From the NCBI GenBank assembly GCA_017301975.1, contig JAFLEI010000026.1, positions 1-64,000 on the forward strand: 64,000 nucleotides of DNA, in the 5' to 3' direction. Within the stretch, counting starts at the first letter, position 1; each line of letters starts with the position of its first letter. The notes below the pieces were generated by a model. That model worked only from the letters and a program-made list of their open reading frames with translations, had not been told where the DNA came from and ran no database searches. The translations under genes were made by a program, and so were the position numbers. Below are positions 17,369 through 24,860 of this stretch, one piece after another. This stretch comes from Verrucomicrobiota bacterium. Lineage in GTDB: Bacteria; Verrucomicrobiota; Verrucomicrobiia; Verrucomicrobiales; Verrucomicrobiaceae.

Positions 17369-18565
17369 TCACTTGCGTTTTGGTGCTACACCTGTCCGTG
17401 CAGGATTCTTGAGTTTGCGTTCGATCTCCGAGACGTGAGCAACGATGCTTTTCCCAATGGCCTCTCCCAGTTTCACTGGCACCGCGTTGCCTATGAGCCT
17501 GCCCACGGTCTTAAAGTGCAATGGCGTTCCCGGCTTCACAAACTGGTAGGACTTGGGAAAGCTCTGAAGAATGGCTCCCTCCCTCAGTGAAATGCCACGA
17601 TTTTGTTCGGGGTGACCAAAGCGTCCATTGCCGAAGCCGAAAAACTGAGTGGTCATCGTGGGGGACGGCTGATCCCAAACCATGCGCCCGTAAACGCTTG
17701 GGTAGGTTTTGCCGCTCTTCTTCTTGTGACAGTCTGCCACCAAATTGTCATTCCAATCTCGCCAAGTTCCTCCGGGAACTGAGGCTTTGATGCGCTGCAT
17801 GTTCAGCGGCGAAAGTGTCGCTGAGACGTGCAGTGCGTCTTTCGAGTGACCTTTCCCAGCGTCAATATGGGGAAGTCCCGCGATGGCTTTCCTAACAGTC
17901 TTGCTTGTTGAATGCGTTGCTGGAATCATCGCGATTGGCCCCAGCTTTGATGCCAGCATCACGAGTCGTTCACGTTGTTGAGGGACACCATAATCAGCGC
18001 ACTTCACAACCTTTGCTGAAACAGAATAGCCAGCATCCTCAAGGGACGCTGTGAAGGCCGAGAAAATCTGCTGTTCTGCTAGCCGCGGAACGTTCTCCAT
18101 AGTCACGATGTCGGGCTCGACCTCAAGAACGAGTCGTTGGAACTCCTTCAAAAGATTCCAGCGTCCATCTGTCTCGTCGCTTTTGCCCAGGCGATATTTG
18201 GAGAATGGCTGACATGGTGCACAACCTGCCAACAACGAATAACGTTGAGTGTCAAAAAAGCCGGAGAGTTCGGCGGACGTTATTTCCGCGACCGATTTGA
18301 GGAGGAACTTGGACTTGTTGTTCTTCTCATATGCGAATTCGCAGGCTGGGTCGAGATCCACACCCACAGCGACTTCAACACCTGCTTTCATCAAGCCGCT
18401 GGTCAACCCGCCAGCACCACAGAACAGATCTACAGCGACAATTTTCTGAGCCTCTGGCTGTCGTGCCGTCGGCCTTTGCTTTGGGCTGGGCACCTGAACA
18501 AGAGGTAGCAAGGCCGCCCCACGACGGGAGGTGGCTCGCTTGTTGGCTGTGAGGGAGCGAGGCAT
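17369..18565 (-). CDS. C5-cytosine DNA methyltransferase, DrmMII-like
   Basis: About 398 residues from the ATG at 18565, which is preceded by AGAGGG 10-12 bases upstream (an upstream in-frame start at 18652 is possible). The C5-methylase motifs are all present: I DLFCGAGG (residues 46-53), IV PCQP with catalytic C118, VI ENV (157-159), VIII QQRERL (196-201), a target-recognition stretch, then IX/X ending in LIGNAVPVKLGEAIG. The first ~40 residues are a basic extension. A cytosine methylase of this kind (drmMII) is the modification enzyme of class 2 DISARM, yet it stands first in an otherwise class 1 operon, 15 bases from drmD. Whether it belongs to the self-marking system or is a passenger is not decided by sequence alone. 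Confidence 0.85.
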   Translation of the reverse strand: MPRSLTANKRATSRRGAALLPLVQVPSPKQRPTARQPEAQKIVAVDLFCGAGGLTSGLMKAGVEVAVGVDLDPACEFAYEKNNKSKFLLKSVAEITSAELSGFFDTQRYSLLAGCAPCQPFSKYRLGKSDETDGRWNLLKEFQRLVLEVEPDIVTMENVPRLAEQQIFSAFTASLEDAGYSVSAKVVKCADYGVPQQRERLVMLASKLGPIAMIPATHSTSKTVRKAIAGLPHIDAGKGHSKDALHVSATLSPLNMQRIKASVPGGTWRDWNDNLVADCHKKKSGKTYPSVYGRMVWDQPSPTMTTQFFGFGNGRFGHPEQNRGISLREGAILQSFPKSYQFVKPGTPLHFKTVGRLIGNAVPVKLGEAIGKSIVAHVSEIERKLKNPARTGVAPKRK

Positions 18566-18848
18566 ATGGAAGTGACCCTCTTTACAACAATCCATGGGGC
18601 CGTGCCAAGTTTTCACCGATGGTTCTTCATTTTTTCGTCGGGCAGTTGCCAAATACAGCGAGCCAAAGCAAAATCAGCGGTGTGTCATTGGGGTCCCCAG
18701 CCTCTAGGGATACTTCGCAACCGTATTCGAGACTGGATGTGATTTGGAAGGTCGTCCGCAAATGGGAGCACCGCGCTCGAAGGACCGTCGTTTAATTGCA
18801 GGAATCCTTCACGAATTGGATCATCCATCGGAGGGATTTGTGATAGCT

Positions 18849-18872
18849 AAAAGAAAAGCCCGCGAAACGAGC
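18849..18872 (-). terminator. Likely terminator after the 161-aa gene
   Basis: On the minus strand GCTCG (18872-18868) pairs with CGGGC (18862-18858, one G-T pair) across a 5-base loop and is followed by TTTTCTTTT. It lies about 100 bases past the stop at 18970. The remaining gap 18566-18969 should hold the DISARM promoter, but I see no convincing -35/-10 pair and no credible gene; a short open frame at 18744-18932 on the plus strand lacks a good start. Confidence 0.45.
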
Positions 18873-18969
18873 TCTTCTCCCCTCACGATGCAGCTTCTGA
18901 GCCAGCACTGTTTGCGAATTTGTCCTCGCTGATTCCCAAGTGCATGTCGCAAAGTTCCATGTCCCGTTC

Positions 18970-19455
18970 CTAAACCGTGTCCCAAATCCAAAAGCCCGCA
19001 CCGATGCCATAGACTTTCGCCTGTCCGCCATCCGGCAGATCAATCGTTTCTGCAGCCCACACTTCCTCCTCGTCCTCAGATGAGCCGATAAAGGCATCCG
19101 CAGTGGAGTCATATCGAAGCTGACCGACAAGCAGTTCGGCAAGCCTTTTCGCCGCTTCGAGTTCAAATAGCGGCTTGGCCCATCCGTTCCAGCGTTCGCC
19201 GGCTGTCCATCCCTCGAACTCATTATCGTCTAGTCCCTCTATGATGAATCGCGCCTTCTTGTAAATCGGCGTTGCTTCGTCCTTAGTCACAACAGAAAAC
19301 CGTACCAAATCACTCGCTGGAATGGAGAGCCCAAAGCCTCCACCCAACGGATAAGCCAACAGATTTCCATTTTCGTCGTAATGATCGACCACTAGCGTCC
19401 CCGTAGGGTGCCGGGTATCGTCTCTCACGATCAGTTGTCCGGATTTAAATTCCAT
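18970..19455 (-). CDS. Hypothetical accessory protein, acidic C-terminal half
   Basis: A 161-residue protein with a good ribosome site (AAAGGAAA before ATG). The N-terminal half is beta-rich (GQLIVRDDTRHPTGTLVVD ...). The C-terminal half contains the pattern FEGWTAGERWNGWAKPLFE, an acidic stretch (SSEDEEEV) and a closing GIGAGFWIWD. Proteins with this ending occur, to my recollection, as unnamed genes on plasmids and integrated elements of Planctomycetes and Verrucomicrobia. No catalytic residues can be named. It lies upstream of the DISARM operon on the same strand but is separated from it by about 400 bases and a probable terminator, so it is likely its own unit. Confidence 0.65.
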   Translation of the reverse strand: MEFKSGQLIVRDDTRHPTGTLVVDHYDENGNLLAYPLGGGFGLSIPASDLVRFSVVTKDEATPIYKKARFIIEGLDDNEFEGWTAGERWNGWAKPLFELEAAKRLAELLVGQLRYDSTADAFIGSSEDEEEVWAAETIDLPDGGQAKVYGIGAGFWIWDTV

Positions 19456-19592
19456 GATGATTTCCTTTCATATTTGCACGCAGATGAAGAGCACGCATCC
19501 GCGATTGTTCTTTGAACGCCGGGTCTCAAGATTGAAATCAGGTGGTGCTCTCGATCTATTTTACCGCCAAATCCCAGCGTTTTTGGGGAGGG

Positions 19593-20126
19593 ATGAGTGT
19601 GACAGTTGCCGACACTGATTCACCCGAGCATGATGATTGGATGCCCTCCGACCTAAAATCCCTCATCACCGAAGCCACTCGCTACGCTCGCTTCACCATG
19701 AAGAAGTGCGGGAGTCTGGCTCCGATCATGATGGCAGCGACGGATCAAGGCACCATTCTCTTTACCCCGGACAAGCTGAGCGATACAGGAGCCAAGGATG
19801 ATTTCGCCAACAAGGTGCGTCTGATCACTGCTTCGTATGGTGCTTCTGCCGTCGTGCTCATTCTGGAATCATGGATCACGAAGGCCAAAGCTGATGAACT
19901 ACTGGACACGTTAACGCCACCCTCTGAATCGTATGACCGGGAAGAAGTAGTGGTGTTGATTGGTCAGGCTCCGCAGGGCAATATCCAAACCGGAGATGAA
20001 TCCGATGGCAAGGAGTTGTGCGCTGCAAAGCAAGGGTGGTGGCGAACCTCTCTCAACACGGAATTCACTGCTTCTCTCAGCCAACCACCACTTGCCGGTC
20101 CTTCGACTTTTTATACTGAATCGTGA
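19593..20126 (+). CDS. Hypothetical accessory protein
   Basis: About 177 residues from MSVTVADTDSPEHD; an in-frame ATG 51 bases upstream is possible, but the added residues look non-native. The body (residues 15-125) looks like a compact alpha/beta domain (LITEATRYARFTMKKCG, then PIMMAATDQGTILF, then DREEVVVLIGQ). The last ~45 residues are of different character and overlap the antisense gene ending at 20077, so the C-terminus may have been altered by recombination. It diverges from the gene at 18970-19455. The family is not recognised. Confidence 0.5.
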   Translation: MSVTVADTDSPEHDDWMPSDLKSLITEATRYARFTMKKCGSLAPIMMAATDQGTILFTPDKLSDTGAKDDFANKVRLITASYGASAVVLILESWITKAKADELLDTLTPPSESYDREEVVVLIGQAPQGNIQTGDESDGKELCAAKQGWWRTSLNTEFTASLSQPPLAGPSTFYTES

Positions 20127-20450
20127 GGTCGTTGCCATCCCAAATCGCGGCACAAGAGTCTAGGCGATAATTGTCCCCCTGGTTCCAGCGCATGCCGATA
20201 AAATCCTCAATCAGATCCTCCACAAAAACGTGTTCACCGATCTGGATGTCTGGTGGAATGATGTAGGCCGCAAACGGTTCAGGAACGGAATGCGGGTAAT
20301 AACGGGTCCAGTCGATGACCTTCTCCCACTCCGCATCCAGTAGGCTTCCACGAAAGTCGCCAATGACACGAATCTCCCCAGTGACCTTCGACCTCGAAAT
20401 GCAAAGATCGGTGAGGGGTTCTATTCGCAGATTTACACAGAAATATACAT
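20077..20450 (-). pseudogene. Hypothetical gene with a frameshift at its start
   Basis: The minus strand has a long open frame without an ATG near its start, reading NLRIEPLTDLCISRSK, then GEIRVIGDFRGSLLDAEWEK, then DWTRYYPHSVPEP, YIIPPDIQIGEHVFVED and ending DRQVVVG. It looks like a genuine protein of about 120 residues. An ATG at 20450 opens MYISV in a different frame and hits TAA. One extra base (or loss of two) would join it to the long frame, giving a start that fits the rest. So either the gene has a frameshift within its first codons or it begins at a non-ATG codon. Its upstream side overlaps the parA promoter. The family is not recognised. Confidence 0.5.
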
Positions 20451-20454
20451 TTTG

Positions 20455-20483
20455 TTGACAACGTGCACAATTCGTCCATTGTG
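20455..20483 (+). promoter_or_regulatory. Promoter and palindromic operator of the parA operon
   Basis: A consensus -35 TTGACA (20455-20460) is followed 17 bases later by a weak -10 (ATTGTG). Inside the spacer and -10 lies a perfect inverted repeat CACAAT (20466-20471)/ATTGTG (20478-20483) with a 6-base spacer. It ends 6 bases before the parA start. The ParA protein carries its own N-terminal helix-turn-helix, so autorepression here is a fair inference. Confidence 0.5.
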
Positions 20484-20489
20484 TGAAGA

Positions 20490-21569
20490 ATGTCCTCTAA
20501 AAAACTCGTCGGAATATCAGAAATCGCTGAAATGGCCGATCCACCGGTCACAAAGCAGGCTGTCACCAACTGGCGTCAACGCTTCGACGACTTTCCTAAG
20601 CCCGTCCAATCCCTGCAAGCAGGCCCCGTCTGGGATGCGGAGGTTATTGCTGAATGGCTTAAGGCTAAGGCCGGTCACCAGCCCAAGGTCATAAGTTTTA
20701 TTAACCTCAAGGGCGGCGTCGCGAAAACCACAACGTCCGTTGCAGTTGCTGAAATTCTCGCAAAGGACTTCCGCAAACATGTTCTTTTCATTGACCTTGA
20801 TCCGCAGACCAACGCCACGATCAACCTGATTGGCGAGGATGAGTGGGGAAAACGTGATGCCGACGGCCGCACCTTGGCCCAGCTTTTTAAGGACAAGCTC
20901 CGTCCTGATTCGCCGTGCCATTTCGACATTGAAAAATCAATCATACGTGGTGTTTCAACCATCGACGGTGGGATCGCTCGTCTGGATCTGCTCCCATCAA
21001 GCATTGAGTTCATCGACATTCAGGAAAAACTCCCGTTCGTCGCCATGCAGGGTAACTACGACAACAACCCCCAGGACATTCTCCGTCGCGCCCTCACCTC
21101 GGTGATCGACCGCTATGATTACGTGATCATCGACTGTCCGCCCAGTCTTGGTATCGTGACCAAAAACGGCTTGCGATTCTCGACTCATTACGTCATTCCG
21201 GCCATCCCCGACATTGTCTCGACGTGGGGCATTTTCCAAATCGTCACAAGCGTAGACTCCTTCGCCGAAAGCATTAACCGGAAGATTAAGCCCATCGGCA
21301 TTGTTGCCACCAAGGTCCAGGGCAATATCGACCTTCATACCCGCGTGCTCAAGGATCTCCGTGAGGGTCGCCTTTTTTCAGGTAAAGATACCGACCTCAA
21401 GCAGCCTCGCCTTTTTGAAAGTGCCATCGCCCAGAATGCCAACACGGCTCGCGGTGCCGATGCAGAAGCTGGTCTCAATACCTTCCGGAAGAAATACGGG
21501 CCAACTTACGAGCCCCACCTCGCGCTAACCAAGGAGATTATCGAACGATGCAACCAGCACAGAAACTAA
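20490..21569 (+). CDS. HTH-ParA fusion, partition-type ATPase
   Basis: A 359-residue protein. Residues 1-60 form a winged or MerR-like helix-turn-helix (GISEIAEMADPPVTKQAVTN ... WDAEVIAEWLKAK). The rest is a ParA/MinD-type ATPase: deviant Walker A KGGVAKTT (74-81), DLDPQTN (102-108) and IDCPPSLG near 213. ParA proteins with an N-terminal DNA-binding domain (type Ia) both segregate DNA and repress their own operon, which fits the palindrome just upstream. It overlaps the next gene by 22 bases. On an integrated element this suggests a plasmid-like or conjugative ancestry or a role in stabilising an excised circle. Confidence 0.85.
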   Translation: MSSKKLVGISEIAEMADPPVTKQAVTNWRQRFDDFPKPVQSLQAGPVWDAEVIAEWLKAKAGHQPKVISFINLKGGVAKTTTSVAVAEILAKDFRKHVLFIDLDPQTNATINLIGEDEWGKRDADGRTLAQLFKDKLRPDSPCHFDIEKSIIRGVSTIDGGIARLDLLPSSIEFIDIQEKLPFVAMQGNYDNNPQDILRRALTSVIDRYDYVIIDCPPSLGIVTKNGLRFSTHYVIPAIPDIVSTWGIFQIVTSVDSFAESINRKIKPIGIVATKVQGNIDLHTRVLKDLREGRLFSGKDTDLKQPRLFESAIAQNANTARGADAEAGLNTFRKKYGPTYEPHLALTKEIIERCNQHRN

Positions 21570-21976
21570 CCCGCGCGCTGCGCTCCCTGATCACTTTGGT
21601 GGAGGAGGAGGCATCGCGTAACCCCGATTTTGCGCAGCGCCTAGAGGCTATCGTTTCTGACCTCCCCTCTGCGCATGCCGCTAGAAAGCCGCAGAAAGCC
21701 AAGCCCTCAGAACCCGAAACTCCACCGCCCGATGTTCTCGGCGCATGCGAGGCCAAGGGGGAAGACGAGTTTCGTTTCTGGTTGCGCGACTTCGATATCG
21801 CGACGCTCAAGGCCATTATCAGGTCTAATGGTTTCGACCCCGGAAAAAGTTCCCAGCGCTGGACCGAGCCCGATAAGTTTATTGCATTGATTGTAGAACA
21901 AAGCGTCGCGCGCCTAAGGAGGGGATCGTCGTTTTTGCCGCCCAAAGGAGCCGAACCCCAGACCCCATCCGCCTGA
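21548..21976 (+). CDS. Hypothetical protein, possible ParA partner
   Basis: A 142-residue protein overlapping the end of the parA gene by 22 bases. It has an N-terminal helix rich in charge (RALRSLITLVEEEASRNPDF), a proline/lysine linker (about residues 48-65) and a C-terminal helical domain (DFDIATLKAIIRSNGFDP ... FIALIVEQSVARLRRG). In ParA operons the second gene is usually the centromere-binding protein (ParB). This one shows no ParB motifs (no GERRxR box) and is small, like the non-homologous ParB/ParG-type partners of small plasmids. Function is inferred from position only. Confidence 0.6.
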   Translation: MQPAQKLTRALRSLITLVEEEASRNPDFAQRLEAIVSDLPSAHAARKPQKAKPSEPETPPPDVLGACEAKGEDEFRFWLRDFDIATLKAIIRSNGFDPGKSSQRWTEPDKFIALIVEQSVARLRRGSSFLPPKGAEPQTPSA

Positions 21977-22002
21977 CCTCACTTCAACGGCGAAGGATTT
22001 TT

Positions 22003-22158
22003 TTGGCCGGATCCACGGCATCAACAACATCCTCTGGACTGACCACCTACCGCGATTCATCAGGAAAAATGACCGGCACCAGCACAGTCAGCGGCACCAA
22101 CATCACCTTTAGAGATGCATCGGGTCGGCTGACAGGAACTGCGACCGTGAAGAGGTGA
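22003..22158 (+). CDS. Remnant or small YRD-repeat protein
   Basis: An open frame with no ATG start (TTG at 22003 is possible; the frame is open back to about 21961) encodes two copies of a tandem unit: TTYRDSSGKMTGTSTVSG and NITFRDASGRLTGTATVKR. This unit matches the short TTYRD-SGR-GTA repeats of small secreted hypothetical proteins seen in many bacteria. No signal peptide is visible, so this is probably the 3' remnant of such a gene. Confidence 0.4.
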   Translation: MAGSTASTTSSGLTTYRDSSGKMTGTSTVSGTNITFRDASGRLTGTATVKR

Positions 22159-22222
22159 TCACAGAGAGCCGGCGTTCATTGACCAAGAGGGAGACGTCAA
22201 TGTGATGATGAGGGTGATTTGT

Positions 22223-23347
22223 TTATGCCGCTGGTGAAGATTGCTTCGCAGTGGAGGCATGATCGTTATCAACAAGTCTTGCCGCCATGCTGTCCACATG
22301 CTCAGTGCGCAAATGGGAGTAGGTTTTTGCAATCAATACCCCGCCATCGGTGTGTCCTTGCAACGATGCCACTGTCTTGAAATCCATTCCCAGCTCAATG
22401 CAACGAGTGACAAAGCATCGACGCAGTGACCGATGGCTGAAATGCGGAAAGTTCAAACGAACGCATGCATTGGTGAGAGCCTTCTTCACGTTGTCCACTT
22501 TTAACAGATGCGCCTCTGGCTTTTCTCCGGCCTGGTTCATCAGCTTTTCGACAAGAGGGCGTAGTTGGGGAAAAATCGGAATTTGATAACCCTTGTCCGT
22601 TTTGTTGCGCAGAACGGTGATCTTGCCTTTGGCCTGATCAACATGCTTGCGTTGGATGTTTGCCGCCTCTGAGTTTCCCAAACCTGACCGTCCAAGGAAG
22701 TCCACAAAATCTGCAGAATCTTCCGAATCAGCGTTGAACTTCTGGGACCGGACATCTGCAACGATGGCTTTAAACTGCTCCCAGGTCGGAGACTGTCGGA
22801 TCGGTGTGGCTCGTCTGACCGTCTTGGCTTCCTTGGCGGGTGATTCAGCAATGGCCTTGTCGGCTACTGCCAAGTCGAACATGCGGCGGATAAACTGGAC
22901 GTGTTCGTTGTAATAGCTGATGGCGTATTTCTCGCGCATCAGGCCGAGCCATGCATCCACTTCGGATGGTTTAGCCTTCCGCACTGCCTGGGTCATTCCT
23001 GGTGCCCAATTCTTGCGAAAATGGTCAGCCACAAACCCCAGTTTTTGAATCGTGTTGGCATCCAGGGTTTTCAGCGTCGCCTGGAAATTTTTTAGCAGTT
23101 CCTCGATGGTCATCTTGCCAAGGCTGGAATCGACCTGGCTGAGGCTCTTTTTGAAGTCTGCCAGGCTCCTCTTGGCGAGCTTGGAATCGTCGGTCTCCAG
23201 CGACCTTCGAATCAACTTGCCTTCATGCCTCACGACCGCATAATAAACCCCGTTCGATGAATATCGGTAGAGACATTCTCCAACCTTTTCAAACTTTCCG
23301 GGCTGCTTTACACGCGTGCTCATGGTCTGTAAACATGGAGTATACAA
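22223..23347 (-). CDS. Tyrosine recombinase (integrase) of the island
   Basis: A 374-residue site-specific recombinase (an alternative start is at M9). It has an N-terminal SAM-like core-binding domain (about 75-165) and a C-terminal catalytic domain. Visible catalytic elements are the lysine in RNKTDKG (about 249), RR at 309-310 within SHRSLRRCFVT, H332 in QGHTDGG and nucleophile Y343 in KTYSHLR. The usual first arginine (GLR-x-SE) is not there: the sequence reads GLGNSEA at 222-228. Related verrucomicrobial integrases, as I recall, share this variation. It sits 66 bases from the 5' end of tRNA-Pro and marks the right end of the island. No clear ribosome site is seen at either start. Confidence 0.88.
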   Translation of the reverse strand: MYTPCLQTMSTRVKQPGKFEKVGECLYRYSSNGVYYAVVRHEGKLIRRSLETDDSKLAKRSLADFKKSLSQVDSSLGKMTIEELLKNFQATLKTLDANTIQKLGFVADHFRKNWAPGMTQAVRKAKPSEVDAWLGLMREKYAISYYNEHVQFIRRMFDLAVADKAIAESPAKEAKTVRRATPIRQSPTWEQFKAIVADVRSQKFNADSEDSADFVDFLGRSGLGNSEAANIQRKHVDQAKGKITVLRNKTDKGYQIPIFPQLRPLVEKLMNQAGEKPEAHLLKVDNVKKALTNACVRLNFPHFSHRSLRRCFVTRCIELGMDFKTVASLQGHTDGGVLIAKTYSHLRTEHVDSMAARLVDNDHASTAKQSSPAA

Positions 23348-23392
23348 AACCAGTATCCAAGCGAATATTTGGAGCTTGCCGAATCCGCTCTA

Positions 23393-23413
23393 AATCATTG
23401 ATGATCAGTGATT
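23393..23413. repeat. Near-palindrome abutting the tRNA-Pro gene
   Basis: A 21-bp imperfect palindrome built from AATCA-TGAT and ATCA-TGATT halves, with mismatches only at the centre and two symmetric positions. It ends exactly at the base before the tRNA. It lies between integrase and tRNA, so it may be a recombinase or excisionase binding site or part of the attachment site. Confidence 0.4.
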
Positions 23414-23490
23414 CGGGCTGTGGCTCAGCCTGGTAGAGCGCTTCGTTCGGGACGAAGAGGTCGTGGGTTCGAATCCCGCCAGCCCGACCA
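23414..23490 (+). tRNA. tRNA-Pro (anticodon CGG)
   Basis: A 77-nt cloverleaf. The acceptor stem CGGGCTG pairs with CAGCCCG, followed by A73 and an encoded CCA. The anticodon stem CTTCG/CGAAG encloses the loop TTCGGGA with anticodon CGG at 23448-23450. The T-arm has GTGGG-TTCGAAT-CCCGC. C1-G72 is the bacterial tRNA-Pro hallmark. It is the probable landmark for integration of the island on its 5' side. Confidence 0.95.
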
Positions 23491-23524
23491 ATGCTGCTGC
23501 ACGTATTTGAGACAGAGGACCGAC

Positions 23525-24859
23525 ATGGCGACCCCACCCACCCCCCAAAAAATTCTGCTCGCCGAAGATGTGCGCGCGCTTTCCATGCGGCTGTCGCATG
23601 CACTTGAGACGCATGGTTACATCGTCCGCGTGGCAGAGGACGGGGAGGAGTGCCTGGAGCAGATGGAGGCATTCAAGCCGGATTTGCTGGTGCTGGACCT
23701 GATCATGCCGAAGATGAACGGGCTGGAGGTGCTGCGGCATCTTCGGGCGCAGCAATCCACGCAGCACATGCCGGTGATTGTCTGCACGGCGAAGGATTAT
23801 TCGACCGAACTCAAACACATTCAGCAAACCGGCCCGGTGGATGTGCTCATCAAGCCCTTTGATCCTGATCTTCTGCTGGAGAAACTGCGGCAGTATTTTC
23901 ATGATGCAGGCACGACGAAAGGGATCACGCACCGTGACCACCTGCCCGTGTCCGCGGAGCAGTATGCGCCGGTGCTGGATACCAAGCGCGCGCATGTGAA
24001 GCTGTGGGGCACGCGGGGTTCGATCCCTGTGTGCGGTGCGCGCTATGCGCAGCACGGAGGCAACACCACCTGCTTTGAATACAACACAGGGAAGGAGCGC
24101 ATCATGTTTGATGCGGGTTCCGGACTGCGGGATGCGGGCCAGTCATTCCTGGCAGGCGGCCCCTGTCACATCCATCTTTTCATCACGCACACGCATTGGG
24201 ACCACATTCAAGGCTTCCCGTTTTTCACGCCGATCTACGTGCCGGGCTTTGAAATCACGGTCTATGGGGAGCGTGGTTTTGGCAAAAACATCGAGTCGCT
24301 GCTTTGCGGGCAGATGGACCGCGATTATTTTCCCATTCAGCGCGAGGACCTGCGGGCCAAGATCAACTTTGTGTTTCTGGACGATGCGCCGGTGAAGATC
24401 GGTGACGTGACGGTGACACGGGAATTCACGCAGCATCCCGGAGCGACGGTGGGTTTCAAGGTGACACATGATGGCTGGAGCGTGGCCTTTGTTCCGGACA
24501 ATGAGTTTCTCCAAGGCTACATGGGCTCCCCCGTCCAGTTGACGCGGGATTCAGATCTTGTGGTGCCGTATGAGCCGATGCTGGCCTTCCTCGACGGGGT
24601 GGATCTGCTGGTGCATGAAGCGCAGTACCTGCCCACCGATTATCCGAAACGGGTCGGCTGGGGGCATTCCAATCTGGCGACGGCCTGTGCGCTGACCAAG
24701 CTGGTGGGAGCCAAAAAATGGATCGTGGTGCATCACGATCCGGATCATGATGATGCGGCGCTGCAGGCCAAACTGAATCTCACGCGCCAGATCTTGAAGG
24801 AGGTCGGGCATCCGATCCACCTCGTGCATGGCTACGATGGAATGACGGAGTACCGCTGA
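23525..24859 (+). CDS. Response regulator fused to a metallo-beta-lactamase-fold hydrolase
   Basis: A 444-residue two-domain protein. Residues 8-130 are a receiver domain (ED at 14-15, phospho-acceptor D58 in LVLDLIMP, lysine in IKPFDPD). Residues 155-444 are a metallo-beta-lactamase fold beginning KLWGTRGSIPV, with the metal motif THTHWDH near residue 220, later HE in VHEAQYLP and a C-terminal HHDPDHDD. The opening GTRGS-P resembles the RNase Z/PhnP-like and cyclic-nucleotide phosphodiesterase branch. Phosphorylation may gate a hydrolase acting on a nucleotide-type substrate (inference). The gene converges on the hybrid kinase next door, its likely partner. There is no DNA-binding output domain. 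Confidence 0.85.
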   Translation: MATPPTPQKILLAEDVRALSMRLSHALETHGYIVRVAEDGEECLEQMEAFKPDLLVLDLIMPKMNGLEVLRHLRAQQSTQHMPVIVCTAKDYSTELKHIQQTGPVDVLIKPFDPDLLLEKLRQYFHDAGTTKGITHRDHLPVSAEQYAPVLDTKRAHVKLWGTRGSIPVCGARYAQHGGNTTCFEYNTGKERIMFDAGSGLRDAGQSFLAGGPCHIHLFITHTHWDHIQGFPFFTPIYVPGFEITVYGERGFGKNIESLLCGQMDRDYFPIQREDLRAKINFVFLDDAPVKIGDVTVTREFTQHPGATVGFKVTHDGWSVAFVPDNEFLQGYMGSPVQLTRDSDLVVPYEPMLAFLDGVDLLVHEAQYLPTDYPKRVGWGHSNLATACALTKLVGAKKWIVVHHDPDHDDAALQAKLNLTRQILKEVGHPIHLVHGYDGMTEYR

Positions 24860-24860
24860 G

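Noticed and set aside
18744..18932. A 62-codon plus-strand frame upstream of the cytosine methylase
   Set aside because: Starts with TTG without a ribosome site and contains the minus-strand terminator; no family pattern.
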